Shown here: positions 1 to 8,939 of the stretch, one piece after another
Layout: each line of letters begins with the position of its first letter
Numbering within the stretch: the first letter of the stretch is position 1
DNA from: an uncultured Lachnospiraceae bacterium
GTDB taxonomy: Bacteria; Bacillota; Clostridia; Lachnospirales; Lachnospiraceae
Direction of reading: 5' to 3'
Length of the DNA stretch: 49,226 bases
NCBI GenBank assembly: GCA_910577105.1
Contig: CAJTMB010000020.1
Location: forward strand, 9,875 to 59,100
Made by a program: the position numbers and the translations under genes
The notes under the pieces: model-generated
The model's database searches: none
Told to the model about the DNA's origin: nothing
Seen by the model: the letters and a program-made list of their open reading frames with translations, nothing else

Positions 1-55
1 GGAGGAAACCATTTTGAACAACAATGAATTTATGATTGAACTTATAGCGAAACTT
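1..55 (+). repeat. 55-bp direct repeat, copy 1
   Basis: These 55 bases are identical to 730-784. The repeat holds a GGAGG ribosome site, a TTG start at 14 and the first 14 codons of the tape measure gene. Identity stops abruptly after the CTT codon at 53-55. The unit may extend to the left beyond the window edge. Confidence 0.95.
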
Positions 56-91
56 AGAGGGGAGATAAGAGAAAGAAAATACGTTCGATAA
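14..91 (+). pseudogene. Truncated 5' copy of the tape measure gene (25 codons)
   Basis: A TTG start after GGAGGAAACCATT opens the same 14 residues as the full tape measure protein (MNNNEFMIELIAKL). It then switches to an unrelated basic tail and stops at TAA 89-91. It keeps a full translation signal, so a 25-residue peptide could be made, but it looks like a by-product of a duplication or insertion. Whether the peptide has a function cannot be told from the sequence. Confidence 0.7.
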
Positions 92-174
92 TAATAATGA
101 AATTGCTTGCAAACGAGATAATCGTATAGTACTATGAATATAGTCAGAAAAAATGGCAATGAGGGGGTGTAGAT

Positions 175-651
175 ATGGGGCAGGATAATGTAAAATGCCC
201 AAAGTGCGGTAGCAGTTACAATAGGATGTATCTAATGGGAAAGCAGGGCAACGCTGATGTGTGTCCGTTATGTGGGGCAGAGATGCAGACCGAAGAGGAA
301 CACCCGGATTGGATTACGTGGTGGTATTATGGACATAAAAGTGACAATGGGAAAACAGCTAGTTTAAGAGATGAGCCGATAGATTTGAATGAACACGGAG
401 ATAAATTTTTTCTTATCAAAGAATTCAAGGCACCACCCAGAGATTCATCAGGTAGTTCAGAAAAAGCGAAAGAAATATTGCGCACTTATGTACCTGGTGC
501 ATTTGCAGAACCCAAGGAAGCGCCAAAAGTAAGTTGTCCTTATTGTTTCAGCAGCGAGGTGCAAATAGTCCCAAAGAAATTTAGTTTGCTGACAGGTTTT
601 GCAACTAACCAATTCCAAAGAGTATGTCTCAGGTGTAAGAGGAAATTTTAA
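175..651 (+). CDS. Small zinc-ribbon protein, function unknown (158 aa)
   Basis: The start ATG follows a GAGGGGGTGTAG ribosome site. Two CxxC pairs near the N-terminus (CPKCGSS and, about 20 residues on, CPLCGAE) form one zinc ribbon. A second pair set in the C-terminal 40 residues (CPYC ... CLRC) forms another. The middle is short, polar and has a WWYYG aromatic patch. No catalytic motif is visible. It lies between two copies of a 55-bp repeat and is closed by its own terminator, so it looks like a self-contained cassette inserted ahead of the tape measure gene. Small double zinc-ribbon proteins are common in Clostridia phages and integrative elements, but I cannot name a family. Confidence 0.75.
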   Translation: MGQDNVKCPKCGSSYNRMYLMGKQGNADVCPLCGAEMQTEEEHPDWITWWYYGHKSDNGKTASLRDEPIDLNEHGDKFFLIKEFKAPPRDSSGSSEKAKEILRTYVPGAFAEPKEAPKVSCPYCFSSEVQIVPKKFSLLTGFATNQFQRVCLRCKRKF

Positions 652-680
652 AAAGTAAATATGGAACAACAAATGATTTT

Positions 681-714
681 AAGAGAGAGGTTGCCAACGT
701 AATCTCTCTTTTAT
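681..714 (+). terminator. Intrinsic terminator after the zinc-ribbon gene
   Basis: AAGAGAGA (681-688) pairs perfectly with TCTCTCTT (703-710) across a 14-nt loop, followed by TTATT. The U-tract is short, so termination may be partial. It separates the zinc-ribbon gene from the tape measure gene. Confidence 0.6.
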
Positions 715-729
715 TATGTCTTAATTTAA

Positions 730-784
730 GGAGGAAACCATTTTGAACAACAATGAATTTATGATTGAACTTATAGCGAAACTT
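730..784 (+). repeat. 55-bp direct repeat, copy 2
   Basis: Identical to 1-55. This copy contains the functional ribosome site and first 14 codons of the tape measure gene. The distance between the starts of the two copies is 729 bp. Confidence 0.95.
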
Positions 785-3700
785 CAACAAGCAAAATCGA
801 AAAAGCAAATCAATACGGACATCCGGCAGCTTGAGAAAACCATTAACATGTTAAGGCTTACAGGGACGCTCGCAAAGGGAAATACGAAAAAAGAAATCAA
901 CCAATATGTTAAGGAGTTGGAAACAAAACTCAGTTATGTAAAATTAAAGGCAAAGCTTGACGGCAAAAATCTTAAAAGGGAAATTGACAATACGCTGCAT
1001 AATATGACCTTTAATGAAATGGATGCATTAAAAATAGACGGTAATAAAACGAAACTGAAAATGCAAAAAGTCATGGCAGATATAAAGGCATATGCTGAGA
1101 AAACGCCGATATCCGTAAACGTCAGCCTAAAGAAGGAAAAACTTAGTGACGACTTAACCTCTTTCCTTAATAAGAACAGTAAGATAAGGGAATCAAGCGT
1201 CCTTCTGGCAGAAAGTGAGAGAATCAGGGAGCTTATTGACTCTGTAGATGATAAAAGAACATTAAGAAATGCCACGGATGCATTCGGTCTGTTTAAATCG
1301 GAAGTGACCGCAACGGGATATGCAGGAAAAAGCGCCGGACAAAAAATGAAAGATATGATGACCCATATCACAAAAATAGGCAGTCTCTTTGGCATAGCTT
1401 CTATGGCAGTAAACAATTTTGTCAAATCGCTAAAGAATTTAAAAGCAAACGACACTATTTTGACTAAGATTAGCAAAACCTCAGAATTAACTAAAAGGCA
1501 ACTCAAGAATCTTGGAGACGAGGCCTTTAAAACGGCAAGCAGATATGGGCAATTATCGGGTAACTTCCTGTTAAGTGTTCAGGAGATGGCAGACTCAGGT
1601 TATGAAAAACTGTCTAAAGAACTGGCAGAGTTATCCTTGCTGGCACAATCCGCCGGCGATATGACTGCTGAAAATGCAAACAATTACTTGTTAGCAACGG
1701 ATGCAGCCTATAAATATGGCGGAAGTGTTGAAAAATTAAATGCCGCCCTTGATGGGGCGAACTACATCAGTAACCGTAACAGTGCCGGTCTGACCGATAT
1801 CGCCGATGCTACCCGTGTTTCAGCTTCCTTTGCGGCAAATGCGGGAGTAGCTATTGATGAATTGACAGCAGCGGAAGCCACTATGATTGCCACAACCAAA
1901 CGTGCCGGTTCCGAAATTGGACGTGCATTCAGGAGTATTGTATTGAATCTTCAACAGGTCAGTGGCGAGTTTGACGGAGAAGTGATTGACGAGGAGCAGT
2001 TAAAGAAAGTCGAAGCAAGATGCCGCTCTTTAGGGGTAGAGCTTGAGTATGTCAAGGATGGAGTGGCTGTACTTCGTAATCCGATGGAAGTATTGAAGGA
2101 TTTGGCAGGAGTCTATAATGCACTGCCTGATAACAGTGCGGATAAGCAGGGTTTAATCTCTGATTTGGGCGGGAAGCTCCATGCAGACGCATTAAGCGGT
2201 TTACTGAGCCAATGGGATTTGTATGAAAAGATGTTAAGCGAGTTTTCCCAAGGTACAGGCTCAGCGCTGGAAGAAGCCGAGAAAACCGCTAATTCATGGG
2301 AAGGACGCTTAAACTCCCTGCAAAATAGCTTTGACAGCTTTGTAAATTCACTGACCAATAAAGAAATGATTATAAGCGGCATTTCATTTTTTGACAGGTT
2401 AATTCAAGGCGCTGAGGCGTTGACTGATACCATTGGCGAGATTCCGGTAATGCTTACCGCTGTCAATTCCGCAATGGTGGCAGCCAATAAGGACTATGGG
2501 ATAACTCAAGTATGGAATAAAGATAAAAGAAAGATTGATATACAGGGAAATATCTTTGGCATAGACTTTACCGCTATCAAGAAAATGAAAAAGCACTTTT
2601 CAGAAGCGGAAGAATTTATTGCTGGATGGAATACAGAACTAGTAACAGGTAAAGCAGATATTAATGATTTTGGCGAAGCAATAGTACAAAACAATGCCCA
2701 GTTCAAAGCATATCTTGCTACCTGTTCCCAAGATGCCCCTGCGTCCATTGAAGGCTACAAATCATACCTCAAAGCGGCGGGCGTCAACACGGATACACTG
2801 CGGTTAAAAACAATCCTTCTTAATTCCGCAATTACTATGTTGGGTGGATGGGCTATACAGGCAGTGATAACAGGATTTTATGAATTTTCACAAGTTAGCG
2901 GTAAGGTAGCAGAAAGGGCAAAAGAATTAGGCGATTCATTTAATGACACGAAATCAGAAATAGAGGATTATAAAGCCCAAATAGAAGAGTCATACAAGAC
3001 CATAAATGATAGCAGCTCTTCTATTGAAGATGTTGCTAATGCCAGAAAGTCTCTTCTATCTATTCAGGACGATTTAATTGACAAGTTCGGAACAGAAAAG
3101 AGTGTCATAGAAAATGTTACGGATGCAATCAATGGACAAACAGATGCATTGGACAAGTTCACAAACATCAAATGGCAGGAAACAAAGAATGAATTTAATA
3201 ATGGCGGTTTCTGGAATGATGTAGCAAACTTCTTTCAAGGCACTGATAATATTGAAAGGATGATGGATGAATTTGGTGAGCAAACTATATCTTTTAGCTG
3301 GGTTGACTATGTTGATATGAATAAACTCACGGATGAAATGGTTGCAGAACTTGAAAATATTGGTATAGACATAAGGGTTAGTACAGATAATCTTCAAGCC
3401 GTAAGAGATTTTGACTCATTAACAGAGGCCATAGAAGATACAAAAGGTGCAAGTTTATCGCTTTCCGGCAATGCAGAAGAAATATATAATAAGTTATTAG
3501 CGTTGCAAAATCTGATTGGCAATGATGATTCTTTTGATAAATTATATGATAAAGTAGGAAGTACTGCTGAGTCATATAAAGAATTAACTGAGAAATATAA
3601 AAATTTCTATGACCAATATATTCTTCAGGAAAAAATTTTGGCAGACGATTCCAAATATGCTGATACTTTTAAAAATATTACCGATGCTGCTGAAAAGTAT

Positions 3701-6565
3701 AATGAGGCATTTGTTTCTGGTGATGAAGTAAAAATGAAAGCAGCAGCTGATGAATATGCAAGTTTAGTATCAACTGCTATGTCTACAGCCATTGCTAATG
3801 GGGACGCAGATGTTGCTGCATACTTTGAAAATATGTATCCAACATTAAAGGCTATTGTAAATGGATGGAATTTTAATATAGCTTTTGATACCAATGAGAA
3901 TGATTTACAAGGCAAAGTACAATCTGTTTTAAACGGGTTAAAGGATGAAAACGGAAGGTCACTAACCGTAGAGGAAATACTTGGTTTAGGAGCAGAAAAC
4001 GAACAGTATCAGGCATTAATTTCCATTGCTCATGATTATAATATGACTATTGAAGAAATGATAGCATTATTAAAAGAGCGGAATCTTGTATCTGCTATGG
4101 ACTATCAGGGGCTTGCTGGATTATTTGGACAAGAAAATATAGATAAACTTACTCCGGAGGACTTGGAAATTGCTTATACCATCAAAAATGTTGGCAATAT
4201 GACATTTGAAGAACTACAAGCAGAGATTGAAAAGACAAAGGAAATGCTAGTGGATGAACCCATTTCCCAATCTCTTTCCCAAACAATAGACCGGCTAAAC
4301 ACCCAGCTTAAACCGGCGTTTGATTCCCTCAAATCAGCATACCAGGATATATTTATCGGTGATGACGTAATTAACCTTGAAAACGTAGATATCTCCATGT
4401 TGGATTCCATAAAATCAAAACTGGATGACCTGAATGCAATAGACGGAATAAACATCGACTACTCCTCCTTCGAGAACCTCGCAAGGGTGCTTACAGACAC
4501 CTCTTCCAACACCGATGATGTCAAAACAGCCGTCAACCTGCTTGCCACCGACATTGTAAACGGGCTCAACCCTGCCCTGTCAGACTGCTCCGGCGAAAAC
4601 TACAGGCTGGTGCAGAGCCTTCTGGAAAGCACAGGCATTACCAATGCGGAAGCCGTCATGGTATCCTCCCTTGGCTATACTTATGAGGATTATGCCGCCG
4701 CAAAGAAAGAATGCGCTGATGCCGGAATTGACCTGACTGATAAAACCGAACAGGAAATTGAAAAACTTACATGGCAACAGATTGCAACAGAAACCTGCGG
4801 ACAGGCTCTTGCACTGTTACAGCTAAAGAAAGCGTTGTGCAATGAAACAGCATTAACCCCCGGTTCTGACATCAACAGTCTTTACCAATTAGCCAAAGCA
4901 GCAGGCATAGCCACGGAAAAAATCGCCATGCTTGCCGGGCTGAATGCCGCATATGAAAAAGAATCAGCGGCTGGTCATACACAGGCTGCCCTTGCCATTG
5001 CAAACAGGATGGAGGAAGTAAAAGCGGATGTTGAAAAACAGTTTTCCGAAATCGGAAACGTTGAGGTTGATTTCTCAGTCAAAAATAACAAGGGCGCTTC
5101 TTCGGCAGCGGCAAAGGAAGCGGAAACAGATTATAAAAACCTTTTGGACAAGGAAATAAATTATCTCGAAAAACAGCTTGACGCCAATATTATCACCTTT
5201 AAAGAATACACCGGCAAACGGCGAAAAATCATAGAGGATTATTATCATGATGGCAGGATAGCCGCTGAAGATTATTATGACGCTTTAGAAGATATGTATA
5301 ATGACCAATTATCCCTCTATGACAGGGCGGTAAATGCCGTAACTGACAGTATTGATGATGAAATAGAAAGGCTGAAAGAACAAAAAGAAACGATAGAGGA
5401 CACCTATCAGGTTAAAATTAACGCCATCCAGTCTGAAATTGATACCCTGAATAAAGCCAACGATGCAAGGAAGGCCCGGATTGACCTTGAAAAGGCACAG
5501 TATGAAGCTGAACGGGCGAGAAACCAGCGTGTAAATAAGATATTTAATGGCGAGCAGTTCATATATGAAGCAGACATGGAATCTGTTCGTGACGCCGAAA
5601 ATAACCTTGCCGACAAAGAATTTCAACTTAACATTTTCCGTCTTGAAGAGCAGATAGAATCTCTTAAACGAGAGATGGAAAACGCCACAAAAAGTCTTGA
5701 CTTCCAGATAAGCGCTCTGGAAGCATATAAGGGCAAATGGAATGAAATATCCGGCGTTTATGAAAAACAGCAGAATAAACTTATTGCTGCTGAAGTCCTT
5801 GGAGCCGACTGGGAATCACAAGTGCTTAATGGAAGGCTTGATACTTTAAGAAGCTTTACAGAACAATATATTGCGCTTCAACAGGCACAGGCGGATGCCG
5901 CAGTCAATGCTGCCCGTATAAAGGCTGAAGCAGTTGCAGGTAATACAAGTGGTGGCAAAGTAGGCAGCATTCCTGATACCGGAGGGAAGAACGGGGACGA
6001 TAACGATTCTTCTACTTCTTCTTCAAATTCCGGCAAATGGTACATTATCAATAAAGCAACCGGTGAAAAATTATCAAGAGGATTTGATTCATCACGTGAG
6101 GCGTCAAAATATCTCTCTTCCTATGCGGGTACACAGTCAAACCATAGTGTAACATTAAAGAAGTTCCACAATGGACTGGATGAGGGATATGTTACGGTTC
6201 AGGGGAAAAGCAAACCGGTAAATCAGTCCTTGGAACTTATAAAGAAATTGGCAAGCGATGGTGTTTTACCGGATGAATTTCCTGCTATATTGCAGCACGG
6301 GGAACTCGTACTTACACCCGAACAGCAACAAAACATGGTCAACAATGCAAGAATGGCGTTCTTTAGGAGCAACGGCATAAATCTGGAAACAGACGGTTAC
6401 AGTGCCATTTCCCATATTCAGACAAGCCCTCAGAATGTGTATAACAACAACATAAGCATAAGCTGCCCTAATGTCACCAACAATACCGGAGCAGAATATA
6501 TCTTAAAATCATTACAGCGATTACCGCTTGACACCCTTCAATTTACACATAGAAGAAACAAATAA
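743..6565 (+). CDS. Phage-type tail tape measure protein (1940 aa)
   Basis: Tape measure proteins set tail length and help DNA delivery in long-tailed phages. The start is TTG at 743, placed 8 nt after AGGAGG; the next in-frame ATG is residue 7. Residues about 240-480 match the TP901-type tape measure core, with repeated helical segments (LSGNFLLSVQEMADSGYEKL and AEATMIATTKRAGSEIGRAF). A hydrophobic stretch lies at about 690-715. Residues about 1450-1720 are highly charged and should form long coiled coils. A Ser/Asn-rich linker precedes a C-terminal module with a KWYIINKATGEKL segment and an Asn-rich end. The usual downstream tail genes (distal tail, receptor binding, holin, lysin) are absent: the next gene is an unrelated regulator, so the phage or element probably ends here. 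Composition is AT-rich compared with the chromosome that follows. Confidence 0.88.
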   Translation: MNNNEFMIELIAKLQQAKSKKQINTDIRQLEKTINMLRLTGTLAKGNTKKEINQYVKELETKLSYVKLKAKLDGKNLKREIDNTLHNMTFNEMDALKIDGNKTKLKMQKVMADIKAYAEKTPISVNVSLKKEKLSDDLTSFLNKNSKIRESSVLLAESERIRELIDSVDDKRTLRNATDAFGLFKSEVTATGYAGKSAGQKMKDMMTHITKIGSLFGIASMAVNNFVKSLKNLKANDTILTKISKTSELTKRQLKNLGDEAFKTASRYGQLSGNFLLSVQEMADSGYEKLSKELAELSLLAQSAGDMTAENANNYLLATDAAYKYGGSVEKLNAALDGANYISNRNSAGLTDIADATRVSASFAANAGVAIDELTAAEATMIATTKRAGSEIGRAFRSIVLNLQQVSGEFDGEVIDEEQLKKVEARCRSLGVELEYVKDGVAVLRNPMEVLKDLAGVYNALPDNSADKQGLISDLGGKLHADALSGLLSQWDLYEKMLSEFSQGTGSALEEAEKTANSWEGRLNSLQNSFDSFVNSLTNKEMIISGISFFDRLIQGAEALTDTIGEIPVMLTAVNSAMVAANKDYGITQVWNKDKRKIDIQGNIFGIDFTAIKKMKKHFSEAEEFIAGWNTELVTGKADINDFGEAIVQNNAQFKAYLATCSQDAPASIEGYKSYLKAAGVNTDTLRLKTILLNSAITMLGGWAIQAVITGFYEFSQVSGKVAERAKELGDSFNDTKSEIEDYKAQIEESYKTINDSSSSIEDVANARKSLLSIQDDLIDKFGTEKSVIENVTDAINGQTDALDKFTNIKWQETKNEFNNGGFWNDVANFFQGTDNIERMMDEFGEQTISFSWVDYVDMNKLTDEMVAELENIGIDIRVSTDNLQAVRDFDSLTEAIEDTKGASLSLSGNAEEIYNKLLALQNLIGNDDSFDKLYDKVGSTAESYKELTEKYKNFYDQYILQEKILADDSKYADTFKNITDAAEKYNEAFVSGDEVKMKAAADEYASLVSTAMSTAIANGDADVAAYFENMYPTLKAIVNGWNFNIAFDTNENDLQGKVQSVLNGLKDENGRSLTVEEILGLGAENEQYQALISIAHDYNMTIEEMIALLKERNLVSAMDYQGLAGLFGQENIDKLTPEDLEIAYTIKNVGNMTFEELQAEIEKTKEMLVDEPISQSLSQTIDRLNTQLKPAFDSLKSAYQDIFIGDDVINLENVDISMLDSIKSKLDDLNAIDGINIDYSSFENLARVLTDTSSNTDDVKTAVNLLATDIVNGLNPALSDCSGENYRLVQSLLESTGITNAEAVMVSSLGYTYEDYAAAKKECADAGIDLTDKTEQEIEKLTWQQIATETCGQALALLQLKKALCNETALTPGSDINSLYQLAKAAGIATEKIAMLAGLNAAYEKESAAGHTQAALAIANRMEEVKADVEKQFSEIGNVEVDFSVKNNKGASSAAAKEAETDYKNLLDKEINYLEKQLDANIITFKEYTGKRRKIIEDYYHDGRIAAEDYYDALEDMYNDQLSLYDRAVNAVTDSIDDEIERLKEQKETIEDTYQVKINAIQSEIDTLNKANDARKARIDLEKAQYEAERARNQRVNKIFNGEQFIYEADMESVRDAENNLADKEFQLNIFRLEEQIESLKREMENATKSLDFQISALEAYKGKWNEISGVYEKQQNKLIAAEVLGADWESQVLNGRLDTLRSFTEQYIALQQAQADAAVNAARIKAEAVAGNTSGGKVGSIPDTGGKNGDDNDSSTSSSNSGKWYIINKATGEKLSRGFDSSREASKYLSSYAGTQSNHSVTLKKFHNGLDEGYVTVQGKSKPVNQSLELIKKLASDGVLPDEFPAILQHGELVLTPEQQQNMVNNARMAFFRSNGINLETDGYSAISHIQTSPQNVYNNNISISCPNVTNNTGAEYILKSLQRLPLDTLQFTHRRNK

Positions 6566-6569
6566 TAGA

Positions 6570-6595
6570 AAACATGTCATACAGTTGTCCTGTTT
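6570..6595 (+). promoter_or_regulatory. Candidate operator (imperfect palindrome) over the YafY promoter
   Basis: The 26 bp begin AAACA and end TGTTT, with further symmetric G, CA/TG and C positions inside. The site covers the -35 box at 6585-6590. A palindrome at this position fits autoregulation by the YafY/WYL regulator just downstream; this is inference. Confidence 0.4.
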
Positions 6596-6613
6596 CCCCT
6601 AGTATATTATAAT
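6585..6613 (+). promoter_or_regulatory. Sigma-A promoter of the YafY operon
   Basis: -35 TTGTCC (6585-6590), 17-bp spacer, -10 TATAAT (6608-6613). It lies 56 bp before the regulator start. Confidence 0.7.
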
Positions 6614-6669
6614 ACAGATAGTAAATCAAAGCCTCTGCCGTATTGGCATGGCTGAAAGGTTGAAATCGT

Positions 6670-7584
6670 ATGAAAATAGACAGGCTGATTGGTATTTTGG
6701 CTGTACTCTTACAGAAGGAAACCGTAACGGCGCCATATCTGGCAGAGCGGTTCGAGGTTTCCAGAAGGACTATCAACAGGGACATTGAAAATCTGTGCAA
6801 GGCGGGGATTCCCATTGTGACGAGGCAGGGAGCAAACGGCGGTATCTCCATTATGGAGAACTATGCAATCAACAAAACGCTGTTTACGAATGCGGAGATG
6901 CAGGATATCCTTGCCGGGCTGCGAAGCCTTGACAGCGTAAACGGTACGAACCGTTATGCGCAGCTTATGGAAAAGCTGTCTGTCGGTTCCTCGGATTTTG
7001 TGACGGGCAGTCAGTTTGTGCTGATAGATTTGTCTTCGTGGTATAAGGACTCCCTTGCGCCGAAAATCGAGTTGGTACGCATGGCGGTAGAAAACAACCG
7101 GGAATTAACGTTTTTTTATTTTTCCCCAAAAGGAGAGAGTGCGAGAACGATAGAACCGTATTACCTGATATTCAAGTGGTCAAGCTGGTATGTGTGGGGA
7201 TGGTGCAAGGGAAGCGGGGGTTTTCGTCTTTTTAAACTGAATCGTATGGGAGAATTGCAGGTATCGGAAACTGTTTTTTCAAAGCGGAAGGTTCCCATGC
7301 CGGATTTGCGGAATGAACGCATCTTTCCCGGTGGCATCAAAGTGAAGGCGTTATTTGACGCAGACTGCAAATGGCGTCTGATTGAAGAATTTGGTATGGA
7401 TTGCTTTGCAGAACAGCCTGACGGAAAGCTGATGTTTACCGCAGACTACACACACGAGGAAAATCTGATTTCCTGGATTTTGACGTTTGGGGACAAAGCC
7501 GAACTGATAGAACCAAAGGACATACGGATAAAGCTGTGGCATATTATGCAAAACATGAATGAGAAATATAATTCCTTTAAATAG
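6670..7584 (+). CDS. YafY/DeoR-type transcriptional regulator with WYL domain (304 aa)
   Basis: Residues 1-60 form a winged helix-turn-helix (VTAPYLAERFEVSRRTINRD) of the HTH_11 type. Residues about 135-210 form a WYL domain, with the typical IEPYYLIFKWSSWYVWGWC segment, and a C-terminal extension follows as in YafY proteins. WYL domains sense small ligands or nucleic acids and control the attached DNA-binding domain. It is the first gene of a run of four on the same strand (TfoX_N, DUF3795, GyrI-like), with a palindrome over its own promoter. YafY regulators beside GyrI-like small-molecule binding proteins are a recurring Firmicutes arrangement, so a ligand-responsive, self-regulated operon is likely. 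The ligand is unknown. Confidence 0.85.
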   Translation: MKIDRLIGILAVLLQKETVTAPYLAERFEVSRRTINRDIENLCKAGIPIVTRQGANGGISIMENYAINKTLFTNAEMQDILAGLRSLDSVNGTNRYAQLMEKLSVGSSDFVTGSQFVLIDLSSWYKDSLAPKIELVRMAVENNRELTFFYFSPKGESARTIEPYYLIFKWSSWYVWGWCKGSGGFRLFKLNRMGELQVSETVFSKRKVPMPDLRNERIFPGGIKVKALFDADCKWRLIEEFGMDCFAEQPDGKLMFTADYTHEENLISWILTFGDKAELIEPKDIRIKLWHIMQNMNEKYNSFK

Positions 7585-7615
7585 AAAATCCGGTTTTGGA
7601 AAGGAGGAACGGAAA

Positions 7616-7942
7616 ATGGCATCTAATCCCGAGTTTGTCCAGTACATAGCAGATAACCTTAGCAGAGCAGGGCTCATCACATACCGAAAAATGTTTGGTG
7701 AATACGGTATGTACTGTGACGGTAAAATTTTTGCCCTTATCTGCAATAACCAGTTGTTTATCAAAATTACGGAGGCAGGAAAGAAAATGCAGCCGGCGCT
7801 TCCACAGGCGCCGCCTTATGAGGGAGCAAAGGATTATTTTTTGATGGAAGATATCGATGACAGTGTGTTTCTTACAGAGTTTGTGATTGCAACCTGCAAA
7901 GAATTACCAATGCCAAAAGAGAGGAAAAAGGTTAAAGGTTGA
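7616..7942 (+). CDS. TfoX N-terminal domain protein (108 aa)
   Basis: The start is set by AAGGAGG at 7601-7607 with ATG at 7616; a longer in-frame reading from 7559 overlaps the previous gene and lacks such a site. The protein is a single TfoX_N domain: the segment YRKMFGEYGMYCDGKIFALI followed by LFIKITE is typical. TfoX/Sxy regulates competence in Gammaproteobacteria, but stand-alone TfoX_N proteins in Firmicutes have no settled role. The stop codon is inside a perfect 14-bp stem-loop (7939-7970). Confidence 0.85.
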   Translation: MASNPEFVQYIADNLSRAGLITYRKMFGEYGMYCDGKIFALICNNQLFIKITEAGKKMQPALPQAPPYEGAKDYFLMEDIDDSVFLTEFVIATCKELPMPKERKKVKG

Positions 7943-7970
7943 ATAAATTGCTCGATAGCAATTTATTCAA
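7939..7970 (+). repeat. Perfect 14-bp stem-loop over the TfoX_N stop codon
   Basis: TTGAATAAATTGCT (7939-7952), loop CGAT, AGCAATTTATTCAA (7957-7970). No T-run follows, so it is not a standard terminator. It may stabilise or process the mRNA between the TfoX_N and DUF3795 genes. Confidence 0.8.
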
Positions 7971-8005
7971 CCAAGAATTTATGCCGCTTCGGAATGGAGA
8001 GAAAA

Positions 8006-8305
8006 ATGAAAAATCTGACTTGTTGTGGAACAGAATGTATGCAGTGCGGGCTTTACGGAAATATGTGCAAAGGATGCAATGAAGTCTGCGGAAAGGTATT
8101 TCATGCACCTAAGGGACAGGCGTGCTCCATCTATGACTGTGCTGTGGGTAAGCATGGTTATAAAAGCTGTGCGGAGTGCAACGATTTGCCGTGCGATGTG
8201 TGGAGGGCGACAAAGGACCCGTCCATGACGGAGGAAGAATTTGAGGAAAATATCAAAGGACGTGTGGGCAACTTAAATTGCCTGATGCGTGGAAAAGAGA
8301 ATTAA
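8006..8305 (+). CDS. DUF3795 family Cys-rich protein (99 aa)
   Basis: Small protein with about a dozen cysteines arranged as CCGTECMQCGLYG, CKGCNEVC, CSIYDC and CAECNDLPC, the pattern of DUF3795 proteins that probably bind zinc or an iron-sulfur cluster. ATG 8006 is preferred because TGGAGAG (7995-8001) is well placed for it; ATG 7994 is in frame but the site overlaps it. It is separated by one base from the GyrI-like gene, which indicates co-translation. The function is unknown. Confidence 0.8.
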   Translation: MKNLTCCGTECMQCGLYGNMCKGCNEVCGKVFHAPKGQACSIYDCAVGKHGYKSCAECNDLPCDVWRATKDPSMTEEEFEENIKGRVGNLNCLMRGKEN

Positions 8306-8306
8306 C

Positions 8307-8939
8307 ATGGCATTTGATTTTAAGAAAGAATACAAAGAATTTTATCTCCCCCCTAAAAAGCCGGGAATCGTGGATGTGCCAAAAATGCATTATATTGCTG
8401 TTGACGGAAAAGGAGACCCCAATGAACCGGAAGGGGAGTACAAGGAAGCGATAGGACTGCTTTATGCCATTGCTTTTACCATCAAAATGAGTTATAAAGG
8501 AAAGCATAAAATTGACGGCTACTTTCCCTATGTCGTGCCGCCGCTGGAAGGACTGTGGAAACAGGATGGCGGACAGGGGATTGACTTTGGCCATAAGGAG
8601 CGCTTTGAATGGACTTCCATGATGCGCCTGCCGGATTTTGTAACCGAAGAAGAATTTGACTGGGCAATCCGGGAAGCGATAGAGAAAAAGAAAAGAGATT
8701 TTTCAAAAGTGAAATATTTTACCTATCGGGAAGGACTTTGCGTACAATGTATGCATATCGGCAGCTACGACAGTGAGCCGGACACCATACGGATGATGAA
8801 CGATTTTATAAGGGAGCAGGGTTATGCCGGGGACTTTTCGGCATCCCGCCTGCACCATGAAATTTATCTCAGCGACCCCAGGCGTACAGCAACGGAAAAA
8901 CTGCGCACGGTAATTCGCCAGCCCATCCTGAAGGCTTAG
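8307..8939 (+). CDS. GyrI-like small-molecule binding domain protein (210 aa)
   Basis: The start chosen is ATG 8307, one base after the DUF3795 stop; an in-frame ATG at 8289 lies within that gene. The segment FDFKKEYKEFYLPPKKPGIV and then MHYIAVDGKGDPNEPEGEY is characteristic of GyrI-like proteins, a SHS2-fold family that binds drugs and other small molecules. A second SHS2 repeat includes LCVQCMHIGSYDSEP and HHEIYLSDPRR near the C-terminus. Genes of this family are often controlled by an adjacent YafY or MerR regulator, matching the operon here. It may sequester or hydrolyse a toxic compound; the substrate is not known. Confidence 0.85.
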   Translation: MAFDFKKEYKEFYLPPKKPGIVDVPKMHYIAVDGKGDPNEPEGEYKEAIGLLYAIAFTIKMSYKGKHKIDGYFPYVVPPLEGLWKQDGGQGIDFGHKERFEWTSMMRLPDFVTEEEFDWAIREAIEKKKRDFSKVKYFTYREGLCVQCMHIGSYDSEPDTIRMMNDFIREQGYAGDFSASRLHHEIYLSDPRRTATEKLRTVIRQPILKA

